Under the pieces are notes generated by a model. It made no database searches. It saw nothing but the letters and a program-made list of their open reading frames with translations, and was not told the DNA's origin. Of a stretch of 64,000 nt of DNA, positions 55,896 through 64,000 are shown piece after piece. The stretch lies in assembly GCF_002119685.1 (NCBI RefSeq), contig NZ_CP021108.1, positions 1 through 64,000 of the forward strand. Reading direction: 5' to 3'. The DNA comes from Bordetella genomosp. 8 (lineage in GTDB: Bacteria > Pseudomonadota > Gammaproteobacteria > Burkholderiales > Burkholderiaceae_B). The position numbers and the translations under genes are program-made. The number at the start of each line of letters is the position of its first letter. The first letter of the stretch is position 1.

Positions 55896-56609
55896 TTACC
55901 TCGCCAGGGTGTCGTCGGCGCGGATCAGTCGCGGTCCGGCGGACGCCGTGGCGCCGCCTGCGTTGCCCGGCACCAGCAGCACGCTGTAGCGCTTGCCGGC
56001 CTGCAGCTGGCCCAGGTCCAGGGGCGCGCCGGCCGCTTGCCCACCGCATGCGCCCTGCACGGCCAGGGCGACGGCATTGATGTCGCGCCGCTTCAACGAC
56101 CCCGGAGCGACGTCCTGCGCGATGGCCACGTTGCGTCCCGCCGCCATCAGGGATGCCTGCGTGCACGAGGGGTCCAGGTTGTAGAAGGCCAGCGATGCTT
56201 TCAGGCCGTTGAAGTCGTCCGGCTTTTCAGCGATGGTCACCGTCTTCAGGCCGCCCGCGGCGTCCGCGAGCACGACCACCGTGGCGAAGGCGCCGGCGTC
56301 CACGCGCACGGACACGGCCGCGCGCGCCGCGGCCTGCTCCACGGTGCCGGCGATGGCGGTGCGGGCCTTCACGGGCAGGAAGTCGGTGGCCGGTTTGGCG
56401 TTGTCCAGGACGATGCGCGCCTGCCGGTTCTCGGGGACGACCGTGACGGGCGCGCCGGTACCGTTGACGAACCGCAGGAACGAGGCGTCGTCGGATGGGC
56501 CGGTTTCGTAGAGCTGCGTCTCGGCCGCGTTGGCGGCATGCGGCGCGTAGCCGCACAGGACTAGGGCGGCGAGCGCCAGCGCCGCGCCGTGCGTCGCGAT
56601 GGATTTCAT
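55896..56609 (-). CDS. wssG: AlgF-like periplasmic acetylation protein
   Basis: A 237-residue exported protein with a signal peptide (MKSIATHGAALALAALVLCG to ANAAE) and an AlgF-type start of the mature chain, LRFVNGTGAPVTVV. AlgF helps pass acetyl groups on in alginate O-acetylation; WssG is its counterpart for cellulose. The ATG overlaps the stop of the preceding gene as ATGA and has GGAGAAG upstream. The role comes mainly from position and weak AlgF likeness. Confidence 0.8.
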   Translation of the reverse strand: MKSIATHGAALALAALVLCGYAPHAANAAETQLYETGPSDDASFLRFVNGTGAPVTVVPENRQARIVLDNAKPATDFLPVKARTAIAGTVEQAAARAAVSVRVDAGAFATVVVLADAAGGLKTVTIAEKPDDFNGLKASLAFYNLDPSCTQASLMAAGRNVAIAQDVAPGSLKRRDINAVALAVQGACGGQAAGAPLDLGQLQAGKRYSVLLVPGNAGGATASAGPRLIRADDTLAR

Positions 56610-57268
56610 TTCTTCTCCATGCCCTTGATCACGGGCAGGTCGAGTACGGCCTTGGTGATGGCGTCGCCCCACTGCTTGTAGCCGGGCGCGGTGAAATGCT
56701 GACCATCGACGGTGCCCCACTGGCCCGGCTTGGAGAAATTGAGCGAATCGACATACGCGCAAGGCGCGACGTTCGCCGCCAGGAAGCTGGACATGAGCTT
56801 GACGCGCGCGAAGGTCTTGCCGAACTTGCCGCCTTCGCTGCCCCATGCCGGTCCGATCCAGACGCAGGCGGTATTGGTGGACGCGATATCGCCGGTCAGC
56901 GCGGTGACCTGCTGCCATACCCAGGTCTTCGGAAAATCGGGCTTGTCGTAGGCCGCCATGGTGTCGCCCATGACGATCAGGACGACGTTCGGCTTGTCGG
57001 TGGCGATCAGTTGCTTGATCGGCGTGGTCTGCGGATTCGCGCCCAGCACCTTGATCGGGCCCTTGTCGACGCGCTCGGCGCCGCCGCAGGTGCCGGTGGT
57101 GACCTTGGTCCAGTCGCCGGCATTGGCGCCGCAGATGCCCAGGGAATGCACGCGTGCGCCCTGCTGCACGAGATCGTCGTGCAGCGTGGTGATCAGGTGC
57201 GTGGGAACGGTCATGTGGCTGTCGCCGATGATCAGGATGGACAGGCCGGCGAGTACGGCAGGTAGCAT
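56606..57268 (-). CDS. wssF: SGNH-fold acetyltransferase/esterase (WssF-like)
   Basis: A 220-residue protein with one N-terminal signal or anchor (MLPAVLAGLSILII) and SGNH-hydrolase features: the catalytic Ser in IIGDSHM, the Gly block CGANAGD, and the Asp-His pair in DGQHFTAPGY near the end. WssF proteins take this place in the cellulose-acetylation cluster. It overlaps the next gene by four bases and follows bcsC. The enzyme type is clear and the exact transfer role is inferred. Confidence 0.82.
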   Translation of the reverse strand: MLPAVLAGLSILIIGDSHMTVPTHLITTLHDDLVQQGARVHSLGICGANAGDWTKVTTGTCGGAERVDKGPIKVLGANPQTTPIKQLIATDKPNVVLIVMGDTMAAYDKPDFPKTWVWQQVTALTGDIASTNTACVWIGPAWGSEGGKFGKTFARVKLMSSFLAANVAPCAYVDSLNFSKPGQWGTVDGQHFTAPGYKQWGDAITKAVLDLPVIKGMEKK

Positions 57269-57332
57269 GTGTTTCTCTCTTCGGTAAACGATCGGGGACG
57301 CAGTGTCCAGGTTGGCGTGAGGCGCGTGGTGC

Positions 57333-60300
57333 TCACTGCGCGTAAGGCGATTTGAACGAGGTGGGGGGCAGGCTCACCCCGCCTGGCATGGGATCGAAGG
57401 TGTAGCGCGCGTACAGGCCGCCCACCCATTGGCGGTAGTCGCGCGAGTTGTCGATGGACGCCATGCCGCCCAGGAACAGCTGCGGACCCACCTGATATTC
57501 CGCGCTGGTCGCCAGGCTGTAGCCCACGCCGGTCTTGCTCTGGCCGTCGTAGCGTGCGTCCGGAGAACCGGTCAGCCCCTGGGCGTAGGCCTGGGCCGCC
57601 GCCGTGTTGGCGGCGTTCTGCAGGCTGCCGTTGTTGGGGAAGTAAGGCGAGGAGTCGGTGCGGAAGTACTGCAGGCCCAGGGAACCCTGCACCTGGTAGC
57701 TGAAGTTGCCGCGGCGCTGTGCCCAGTTCAGCGGCACGCTCAGCGCGTAGTACTCCTGCGGGCTGAAGTAGCCGCCCTGTCCGTAGGTGAAGAAACTGAG
57801 GTTCTTGTCATAGGACATGGCCGTCACGTTCACGCCGCTGGACAGCTGGTAGCTGGTGTCGCGCAGCAGATATTTGTAGAGGCCGACGCCGCCTTCCAGG
57901 CGCGTATTCGATTCGACGTTGCGGCCGTCCAGCGATTGCCAGGAGCCGTATCCGTAGACGCCGTAGTCGCCGTAGTCCTGCGTCAGCTGCAAGCGCACGC
58001 CGGTGGCCGCCACCGCGCCCCAGGACTGCCCGGTGCGCGCGTCGCGCGCGCCGGCGAAGGACAGCAGGCTGTCCGTTACCGGGCGGCGCGAAAGCTCGGC
58101 CGTGTAGGACAGGCCGCTGTCGTCCAGCGGACGGTTCAGTTTCACGCCGCCTATCACGTTGGTGTAGCGGAAGCCGATGGGCGTGCTGCCGAGGTCGGCG
58201 GAAAGCCCTTCCGTTTCGTAGGCCACGGATACGCCTACGCCATGATCGCTTTGCGATCCCGCCGAGCCGACCGTGCCGTTCTGCTGCGCCAGCGCCGCGG
58301 CGGGGCCGCCGCCGAAGCGGCTGCCCGAGCCGTAGCCCTTGCCCACCGAGCCGGCTTGCAGGGTCGTCGGCGTGACCTTCAGGAACAGGTTGCCGTCGCC
58401 GACGGGCAGGCGGGCCTGTGCCGGCGCTTCGATATCGCTGAGCTTGCCCATGCCGGATTCGCCGTTGCGGCTGCGTCCCAGCAGGCCGACCTGCGCGTAG
58501 GGCGTGCCGGTCCGCATCAGCTGGTCCAGCTCCTGCTGGATGGAAGGCGGCGCCGCGTCCTGTGCGGACGACGTGGGTGCGGGCGGTGCGGGCTGCGCAT
58601 AGCCGTTGGCCGGCGCGTAGCCTGAAGGGGGCGGATAGCCGGCCTGGGCCGCATAGACGGGTGGCGCGGCATAGCCTGGCGCGGGAGCGTACCCCGGAGG
58701 CGCCGTGTAGCCGGGCGCGGGGGCGTATCCCGGGGGGGCCGGGTAGCCGGGTGCGGGGGCGTATCCCTGTGGCGCAGGGGTGTATCCCGGCGGTGGCGCC
58801 GCGTAGCCCGGCGCCGCGCCGCCCGCGTAGGCATACTGCACCGATCCCGCCGCGGCGGGATAGGGCTGCGGCGGACGCATCGTCGAAGCGGGCGCGGGGA
58901 TGTACGCGCCGCCGCTGTCGCCACTGCCGCCGCCGGCGCTGGCCAGGGACTGCGGCAGCGGCAGGGGCGCCATGCCCAGCGTCGACTGGCTGCGCTGGCC
59001 CGGCATGCCGACGAAGGGATTGGCGGCCGTGGGCGTAGCGGCGGCGACCTGGGTGCCCGCGCCGCCGGACTGTTGCGCGGCGAGCGCCGCCTTCAGCAAC
59101 TGCGCCGCCTTCGACGTCTTGCCCTGTTCACGATAGATGCGCGCGGCCGAAGCCAATACGTCGGCATTGTCGGGCGCGAGCGATATCGCCTTCTGCGCCG
59201 ACTTGTCGGCGAAGTCGTAGTCCTTGACGCGATTGGCCATCTGCGCCGCGCCGAGCTGCACGTCGACGTTGTCGGGATCGGTGCGCTGCAGCCGCTTGTA
59301 GATATCCAGCGCCTTGGCGTATTCCTGCGCCGACGCATACATGCGGGCCAGTGTGCCGGCCACCAGCGGATCGTCGGGACGTTCCTGCAGCACGGGCGCC
59401 AGGATGTCGTAGGCCGCCACCAGGTCGTCGCGCTGGCGCAAGGCTTCGGCCTGGCGGACGATGTAGAGCACGCGCAGATTGTCGAAGCTGTCCTGGTCGG
59501 CCTGCGACAGGCGCTGGCGTTGCAGCGACCGCAATACATCGACCAGTTCGGCGTCGCGTCCGGTCTTCAGGAGCAGCGACGCGTATTGCAGCGATAGCGA
59601 CGGCGGCGGCGGATTGCGTCCCGCCAGCGCGTCGCGCAGCATGGCCGTGCCGGTCGCCGGGTCGCCGGCGTCCACATAGGCCAGGGCCAGCGCGCCCAGC
59701 ATGTCGGGATCCTGGCCGGCATAGGGCGTCGCTTGCGCAAGCAGGTTCAACGACTCCTTGCGCCGGCCGCTCTGGGCCATGCGCGTGGCCAGCGCCGCCT
59801 GCGATTGCACCCAGGTACGCCGCTCCAGCAGCGTCATGTCGGTGGTGCGCGCCGATTCGGGTATGCGGCGCAGCGTGGCCAGCGCGCCGGAATAGTCCTT
59901 GGCTTGCGAGGAAACCAGCGCGCTGGCGTACAGCGCTTCGTTGTCGCCGGGCCGCGCCGCGACCAGATCGTCCATCAGTTTCGATGCGCTGGCCTTGTCC
60001 CCGGCCTTCAGGTACAGGCGGGCCAGCGATACCCGCATCCATGGATCGCCGGGCGCTTCCTTCACGGCCTGCTGCCAGGCCGCCTGCGCCGCGGCCGTGT
60101 CGCCGCGCGCCAGCGCGGCCTGGGCCCGGCCGTCGTCCAGCGCGGCGCGCAGCGTATCCGCGCCGCCGACCGCGCTGCGTTGCGCCGGCGTCAGGCCGTC
60201 GACGATGCGTTTCGCCTCGGCGTCCCGGCCATTGCGCGCCAGCACGGAGACCAGGCCGCGCAGCGCATCCGCGTCGTTCGGCGTATTGGCGACCGCGCTG

Positions 60301-61535
60301 CGATACAGGCGCTCCGCGTCGTCCAGGCGCCCTTCGCCGGCGGCGATCGCGGCCAGCTGGTTGGCGGCCGCGGGATCGCGCGGAGACAGGCTCATGGCCT
60401 GGCGCAGCAGGCGGTCGGCGTCGGCGGTATCGCCGGCCTGGCGCGCCGCGTTGGCGCGCGTGACCAGTGCCCAGTACGAGGCGCTTTCCTGCGCGCTTTT
60501 CCAACGCGTACCGCCATTGCGGACCGCGCGATCCAGCAGATTCCTGGCATCGTCATAGCGTTGCTGGCGCAGGCGCACCACGCCCAGGCCGCCCAGCGCA
60601 TCGGCGTAATCGGCGCGGGACTTGAGCACCGCGTTGAAGCCTGTTTCCGCCGCCGCCAGGTCGCCCTGCTCCAGCGCGCGCAGGCTGGCGTCCGTGCGGA
60701 CGCGCAGCGGGTCCAGCGGCGCGGCGGCCGACGCCGCGGGCGCCTTGCCGATGTTGGCGTACTGCTGGCGGATTTCGTCGTCTTCCGGGTGCGCCTTCAG
60801 ATAGGACTCGAACAGGGGGGCGTCGGCCTTGCGCGGCGGATTGCCTAGGAATCCCAGCGCCTCGCGCCAGCTTTCGGTGGCCGCGCCGCCCACGTCGGGC
60901 AGCGTCGACAGCTTTTCGAGGGCGCGTATGCCATCGGCGCGGGTGGTTTCGTCCAGCGCCGTGATCTGCGCGATGTTCAGCCGGATCTCGTTGTTGCCGG
61001 GCTCTTCGCGCGACAACCGCTGCAGGTTGCGCAGGGCCTCGGCGCGTCCGGCCGCCGTATAGCCCAGCCGGCTGTAGTACTCCAGCGCGATATCGCCGGT
61101 GGGCTGCGGCACGTTCTTGAAGGCGGCGCGGTAGTTGTCCAGCGCGCCGTTCAGGTCATTGGATTGCACGGCCAGGCGGGCCTGCTCCAGCCGCCGCTTG
61201 CCCTCGCCGCTGCCCAGCTCGATGGCCTGTGTCAGCCGGGCGACGCGCAGGCTGTTCGGATCCTGCGCGCGCAAGCGGTCGAGATATTTGCGCGCGTCGG
61301 CCGGCTTGCCGGCCTTGACCGCGTCGATGCCCAGGCCATACAGCGCGTCGGGCTGGTTGGGATCGATGCGCAGCAGCTTCTGCCAGGCTTCGTTGGACCG
61401 CTCCGCGTTGTTGCGCTGTTGCCAGTACTGGCCTTGTTTCACCAGTACGTCGATGGCGCTGTCCTGCGCCCAGGCCGCCAGGGGCAGGGACGCGGCGAGC
61501 AGACCGGCGGCTAGGGAGCTGAGGCGCGGCGGCAT
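57333..61535 (-). CDS. bcsC: Cellulose synthase outer-membrane subunit BcsC (WssE)
   Basis: A 1400-residue exporter: signal peptide (MPPRLSSLAAGLLAASLPLA to WAQ), about 17 or more TPR repeats across the periplasmic part to about residue 840, and a C-terminal 16-strand-type barrel (SADLGSTPIGFRYTNVIGGV to YARYTFDP). Between them, at about residues 885-990, is a Gly-Tyr-Ala-Pro linker (GYAPAPGYPAPPGYAPAPG and similar) not seen in E. coli BcsC, which is shorter (1157 residues). The ATG at 61535 gives a proper signal peptide; the open frame to 62321 is overlap with bcsZ. It overlaps the end of bcsZ by 25 bases. Confidence 0.93.
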   Translation of the reverse strand: MPPRLSSLAAGLLAASLPLAAWAQDSAIDVLVKQGQYWQQRNNAERSNEAWQKLLRIDPNQPDALYGLGIDAVKAGKPADARKYLDRLRAQDPNSLRVARLTQAIELGSGEGKRRLEQARLAVQSNDLNGALDNYRAAFKNVPQPTGDIALEYYSRLGYTAAGRAEALRNLQRLSREEPGNNEIRLNIAQITALDETTRADGIRALEKLSTLPDVGGAATESWREALGFLGNPPRKADAPLFESYLKAHPEDDEIRQQYANIGKAPAASAAAPLDPLRVRTDASLRALEQGDLAAAETGFNAVLKSRADYADALGGLGVVRLRQQRYDDARNLLDRAVRNGGTRWKSAQESASYWALVTRANAARQAGDTADADRLLRQAMSLSPRDPAAANQLAAIAAGEGRLDDAERLYRSAVANTPNDADALRGLVSVLARNGRDAEAKRIVDGLTPAQRSAVGGADTLRAALDDGRAQAALARGDTAAAQAAWQQAVKEAPGDPWMRVSLARLYLKAGDKASASKLMDDLVAARPGDNEALYASALVSSQAKDYSGALATLRRIPESARTTDMTLLERRTWVQSQAALATRMAQSGRRKESLNLLAQATPYAGQDPDMLGALALAYVDAGDPATGTAMLRDALAGRNPPPPSLSLQYASLLLKTGRDAELVDVLRSLQRQRLSQADQDSFDNLRVLYIVRQAEALRQRDDLVAAYDILAPVLQERPDDPLVAGTLARMYASAQEYAKALDIYKRLQRTDPDNVDVQLGAAQMANRVKDYDFADKSAQKAISLAPDNADVLASAARIYREQGKTSKAAQLLKAALAAQQSGGAGTQVAAATPTAANPFVGMPGQRSQSTLGMAPLPLPQSLASAGGGSGDSGGAYIPAPASTMRPPQPYPAAAGSVQYAYAGGAAPGYAAPPPGYTPAPQGYAPAPGYPAPPGYAPAPGYTAPPGYAPAPGYAAPPVYAAQAGYPPPSGYAPANGYAQPAPPAPTSSAQDAAPPSIQQELDQLMRTGTPYAQVGLLGRSRNGESGMGKLSDIEAPAQARLPVGDGNLFLKVTPTTLQAGSVGKGYGSGSRFGGGPAAALAQQNGTVGSAGSQSDHGVGVSVAYETEGLSADLGSTPIGFRYTNVIGGVKLNRPLDDSGLSYTAELSRRPVTDSLLSFAGARDARTGQSWGAVAATGVRLQLTQDYGDYGVYGYGSWQSLDGRNVESNTRLEGGVGLYKYLLRDTSYQLSSGVNVTAMSYDKNLSFFTYGQGGYFSPQEYYALSVPLNWAQRRGNFSYQVQGSLGLQYFRTDSSPYFPNNGSLQNAANTAAAQAYAQGLTGSPDARYDGQSKTGVGYSLATSAEYQVGPQLFLGGMASIDNSRDYRQWVGGLYARYTFDPMPGGVSLPPTSFKSPYAQ

Positions 61536-62773
61536 GATGTTTCCCAGGATGGTTGGACGGTACCGGTGGGGAGGAAGCGATAACGTCCTTCGCTCCAGCC
61601 CAGGCCGAACAGCGTCAGGACGTAGTCGTAGTAAGGCGCTTGCGTGTGCGTGGCGTCGGCGTGCGCGCGGGCTTGCTCGAGCAGGGCCTGGACACGTGCG
61701 CGTTGCGTTTCGAGCAGATCGGTGCGGTGGGTCGCCTGCAGGTAGGGCAGCAAGGCGGCGGAAAAGCCGAAGGGGCCGGTGCCGGTGGCGACACCCGTGG
61801 CCGTGCGCACGGATTCCGGCGGGTAGCCCAGCGTGGCGGTGGCGGCCGCCAGGCCGCGCGTCGCGGCACGCAGGGGCGTCGCCAGCGGATCGTCGTCGGG
61901 GGTCAAGCCGGCCCACATGTACGCGCGTATGGCGTCGTAGCTGCCGACGTCGCCCTTGACCGGGTCGGTGGCGAAGCGGCCGGCGGGCCTGGCGGCGTGC
62001 GCCGTGCTTGCCGTCGGCGCCGTCGGCGACACGTAGGCCGTCCAGTCGGCCACGTAGCCGGTGTCCACGCCGGCGGCGTAGACGGCCGGGGTGTTGCGCG
62101 CGATTTCCTGCCACAACGCGCGATTGCCGGCGCCGGCCAATCTGCGCAGCACCGGTGGCGGCAGATAGCTGGCGTTCAAGCGCCAGATGCCGCCAGGCAG
62201 CTCGAAGCCCATGGGGCCCGGCAGCAGCATGTGGCCCAGCCCCGGCAACTGTGCGGTTTCCTCGGCTTCGATGCGGCCCAGCAGGGCCTGGGCGCTGGTC
62301 GTGTAGTCCTTGCGGTTCCATAGCCTGCCGGCTTCCAGCAGGTCATAGGCCAGCCACAGGTCGGCATCGGCGGCGGCGTTGGCGTCCAGTACGCGCCACG
62401 TGCCATCCGGCGCCTGGCCCCAGAACCAGGCTGGCAGGCGCTTGCCGATATCGCCGCCGGCCAGGTTGGCCTCGGTCCATTTCCAGAGCCGGTCGAAGAC
62501 GGTCTCATCGCCCGCCACCAGGGCGAAGAACATGCCGTATGACTGGCCTTCCGAAGAGGTGTGGCGCTGCGGGGTGCTGGCGTCCAGCACGCGGCCGTCC
62601 GGCTGGATGAAGCGGGCCTGGAAGTCCTGCCACAACGGCCAGGCCGGCGCGGCGCAGCTTGCCGGCGCCGCCATGGCGGCGGCGCATGGCAGGCACAGCG
62701 CCAGCAGCGCGAGCGCGCGCGGCCATGCGGCCGGCGCGCTCAGGCGGGATCGAAGCGCCGGCGCCATGCGCAT
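61511..62773 (-). CDS. bcsZ: Periplasmic endo-1,4-glucanase BcsZ (GH8)
   Basis: A 420-residue GH8 cellulase. The signal peptide (hydrophobic ALALLALCLPCAAAMAAPAS) is followed by the catalytic acid in RHTSSEGQSYGMFFAL and the base Asp in GSYDAIRAYMW. BcsZ trims cellulose chains during export. The ATG at 62773 overlaps the bcsB stop as TAATG, and fixes the start since the longer frame would lie within bcsB. It is the wssD counterpart. Confidence 0.94.
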   Translation of the reverse strand: MRMAPALRSRLSAPAAWPRALALLALCLPCAAAMAAPASCAAPAWPLWQDFQARFIQPDGRVLDASTPQRHTSSEGQSYGMFFALVAGDETVFDRLWKWTEANLAGGDIGKRLPAWFWGQAPDGTWRVLDANAAADADLWLAYDLLEAGRLWNRKDYTTSAQALLGRIEAEETAQLPGLGHMLLPGPMGFELPGGIWRLNASYLPPPVLRRLAGAGNRALWQEIARNTPAVYAAGVDTGYVADWTAYVSPTAPTASTAHAARPAGRFATDPVKGDVGSYDAIRAYMWAGLTPDDDPLATPLRAATRGLAAATATLGYPPESVRTATGVATGTGPFGFSAALLPYLQATHRTDLLETQRARVQALLEQARAHADATHTQAPYYDYVLTLFGLGWSEGRYRFLPTGTVQPSWETSCRRASAP

Positions 62774-64000
62774 TACTGCTTCAGGCGCCGCTGCGCTCGC
62801 GCATGCAGCGACCAGTACAGCACCGCGGCCAGCAGCAGGGCGCCCAGCAGGCAGCAGGCCAGGAACACGAACAGGTGGCGGCTGAAGAACCATTCCGCGT
62901 ATTCCACCGGTCCCAGCTCGCCGACGTAGTAGTTTTCCTGCGCCAGCAGGCTTTCGACCTGCTTGCCGCGCACCATCGCCAGCGAGCCCTTGATGCCGTG
63001 GTCGCTGCTGCTGTCGTCCAGCAGGACGTCCAGCGCGTCGGCCAGCCCTTGCGGCTTGTTGCCTGAGACGACCACCACGCTGCGGCCCGCCGTAAGCGGC
63101 GATTCGAAACCCGCCAGCATCGCGTCGGCGCTATCGCTGCTGAATGCGACCAGGTCGCGCGGCTGTTCCGGCGTGCCCAGCCAGGCGGATGTTTTATAGA
63201 CCAGGTCCGACAGGCTGAAGCGCTTGTCCTTGCCATCCACCGAAGCCGGCATGTATTGCGCCCACTGCTTCAGCAAGGGCTGGTTGTCGCCCGAAGCGAT
63301 CACCAGCAGGTCCTTGTCGGCCAGCTTGCCCGACTGCCCGGGCTGGCTCACCGTCACGCCGGTGGCGGGATAGCCGGTCGATGCGCCCAGGCGCCCCAAC
63401 AGCGTCAGATAGGCGCTGTAGTCGGACACGGCGGGCTGATCAGGCAGCACCACGGTGGTCTGCGACAGGTCGGCCATCCGGGTGAAGGGGAAGCCGGCCT
63501 TGTCGAAGGCGGCCAGGTCCGGCATGGCGATGAAATGCGGCAGCTGCGAGATATCGATCGTCGAATCCGGATCGATGGCGCCACGAACGTTGTCCAGCAG
63601 CGCGTCCTTGCAATCGCCCTGCTTCAGCACGTCATAGGAGTAATACAGCTGCAACTGCGAGCGCGGCGGCAGCAGGAACAGCGGCAGCTCCAGGCGCTTT
63701 TCCGCCGGCAGCGTGGTGTCGGAGACCAGCTTGTCCGCCAGCGACGGCGCCTTGGCGGCAGGCAGCGGAATGCCCTGCACGAACTGGTCGTTCAGGCTGA
63801 CGCTGAGCACGGACTTGTCGCTCGTCGGCCGGGGCGTATAGCGGTACTTCAGGTCCACCGGCACGCGCTTGTCGCGCCACGCGAACAGGTCCGGCGGCAG
63901 CCGCAGGTTCACGCGTATCAGGTCCGGCCGATAGCCCGCCACGTTCAGCGCGCGGCCTTCGGCCAGTTCGCCGAACTTGACCGCACGGTCGCTGGGCAGC
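62773..64000 (-). CDS. bcsB: Cellulose synthase regulatory subunit BcsB, C-terminal part
   Basis: Partial gene; the 5' end lies beyond the window and the frame is open to base 64000. The visible 408 residues include NVAGYRPDLIRVNLRLPPD, a carbohydrate-binding jelly-roll region, flavodoxin-like segments and the C-terminal membrane anchor HLFVFLACCLLGALLLAAVLYWSLH. BcsB spans the periplasm and forms the synthase complex with BcsA. It leads into bcsZ with a one-base overlap. bcsA should lie just outside. Confidence 0.92.
   Translation of the reverse strand, partial: LPSDRAVKFGELAEGRALNVAGYRPDLIRVNLRLPPDLFAWRDKRVPVDLKYRYTPRPTSDKSVLSVSLNDQFVQGIPLPAAKAPSLADKLVSDTTLPAEKRLELPLFLLPPRSQLQLYYSYDVLKQGDCKDALLDNVRGAIDPDSTIDISQLPHFIAMPDLAAFDKAGFPFTRMADLSQTTVVLPDQPAVSDYSAYLTLLGRLGASTGYPATGVTVSQPGQSGKLADKDLLVIASGDNQPLLKQWAQYMPASVDGKDKRFSLSDLVYKTSAWLGTPEQPRDLVAFSSDSADAMLAGFESPLTAGRSVVVVSGNKPQGLADALDVLLDDSSSDHGIKGSLAMVRGKQVESLLAQENYYVGELGPVEYAEWFFSRHLFVFLACCLLGALLLAAVLYWSLHARAQRRLKQ

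Noticed and set aside
61536..62321. Long N-terminal extension of BcsC
   Set aside because: It overlaps bcsZ in another frame and lacks conserved sequence, while ATG 61535 starts a clear signal peptide.

Overview
High-GC bacterial chromosome segment that begins exactly at the first base of dnaA and runs dnaA-dnaN-gyrB, so it is numbered from the replication-initiation locus. The gene content points to a Bordetella-like member of the Alcaligenaceae (Burkholderiales). It has five Bug/TctC periplasmic solute-binding proteins, many LysR regulators, CaiB/BaiF and acyl-CoA genes, and DnaA and GyrB of beta-proteobacterial type. The genus is an inference from content only. No rRNA, tRNA, transposase or CRISPR array was seen.

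Layout. 1-5299: dnaA, dnaN, gyrB and a terminator. 5379-8838: SDR oxidoreductase, LysR regulator, cysteine hydrolase, pirin. 9067-10905: a small secreted protein gene (called DNPF here after its three DN-x-PF motifs), a structured RNA element, a MerR/P-loop fusion regulator, and a deleted DNPF remnant. 11003-16181: hydratase, acyl-CoA dehydrogenase and CoA-transferase operon plus two LysR genes. 16299-22974: seven-gene catabolic operon (Fe-ADH, TauD/TfdA dioxygenase, Bug, FMN hydroxy-acid dehydrogenase, SnoaL-like, FAH, quinone reductase-like). 22982-29093: LuxR regulator, then Bug/enolase/enolase/Bug read leftwards from a divergent LysR. 29099-44649: two molybdenum hydroxylase operons (FAD, 2Fe-2S and Mo subunits in the same order), with CoxG, ligase, thioesterase, quinone reductase, a deacetylase and two Bug genes. 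44850-45551: a UdgX-like uracil-DNA glycosylase. 45531-52051: a cassette with a CusR/HprR-like two-component system divergent from a periplasmic protein, cytochrome b561 and molybdopterin oxidoreductase, with DNPF genes on both sides and more copies of the RNA element. 52216-53208: XdhC-like cofactor factor. 53301-64000: a wss/bcs operon for acetylated cellulose (BcsB, BcsZ, BcsC, WssF, WssG, WssH, WssI), read leftwards and running off the window end.

The most unusual part is the DNPF family. There are four intact small secreted-protein genes and one remnant. They share an upstream element (GGAAAG, 16-17 nt, GGGTTTATCCCTA). Three share a nearly identical leader with an 8-bp hairpin. Three are followed by an RNA element with hairpins, a conserved potential pseudoknot (loop GAGAGG with downstream CCTCTC) and a terminator-type stem. 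Two DNPF copies form 479-bp inverted repeats around the two-component/Mo-oxidoreductase cassette. A CusR-like box (ATGACA-N4-TGTCAT) lies in the divergent promoter of that cassette. Together these suggest an undescribed envelope-stress or secreted-peptide module. Its function is unknown and the links are inferred from layout.
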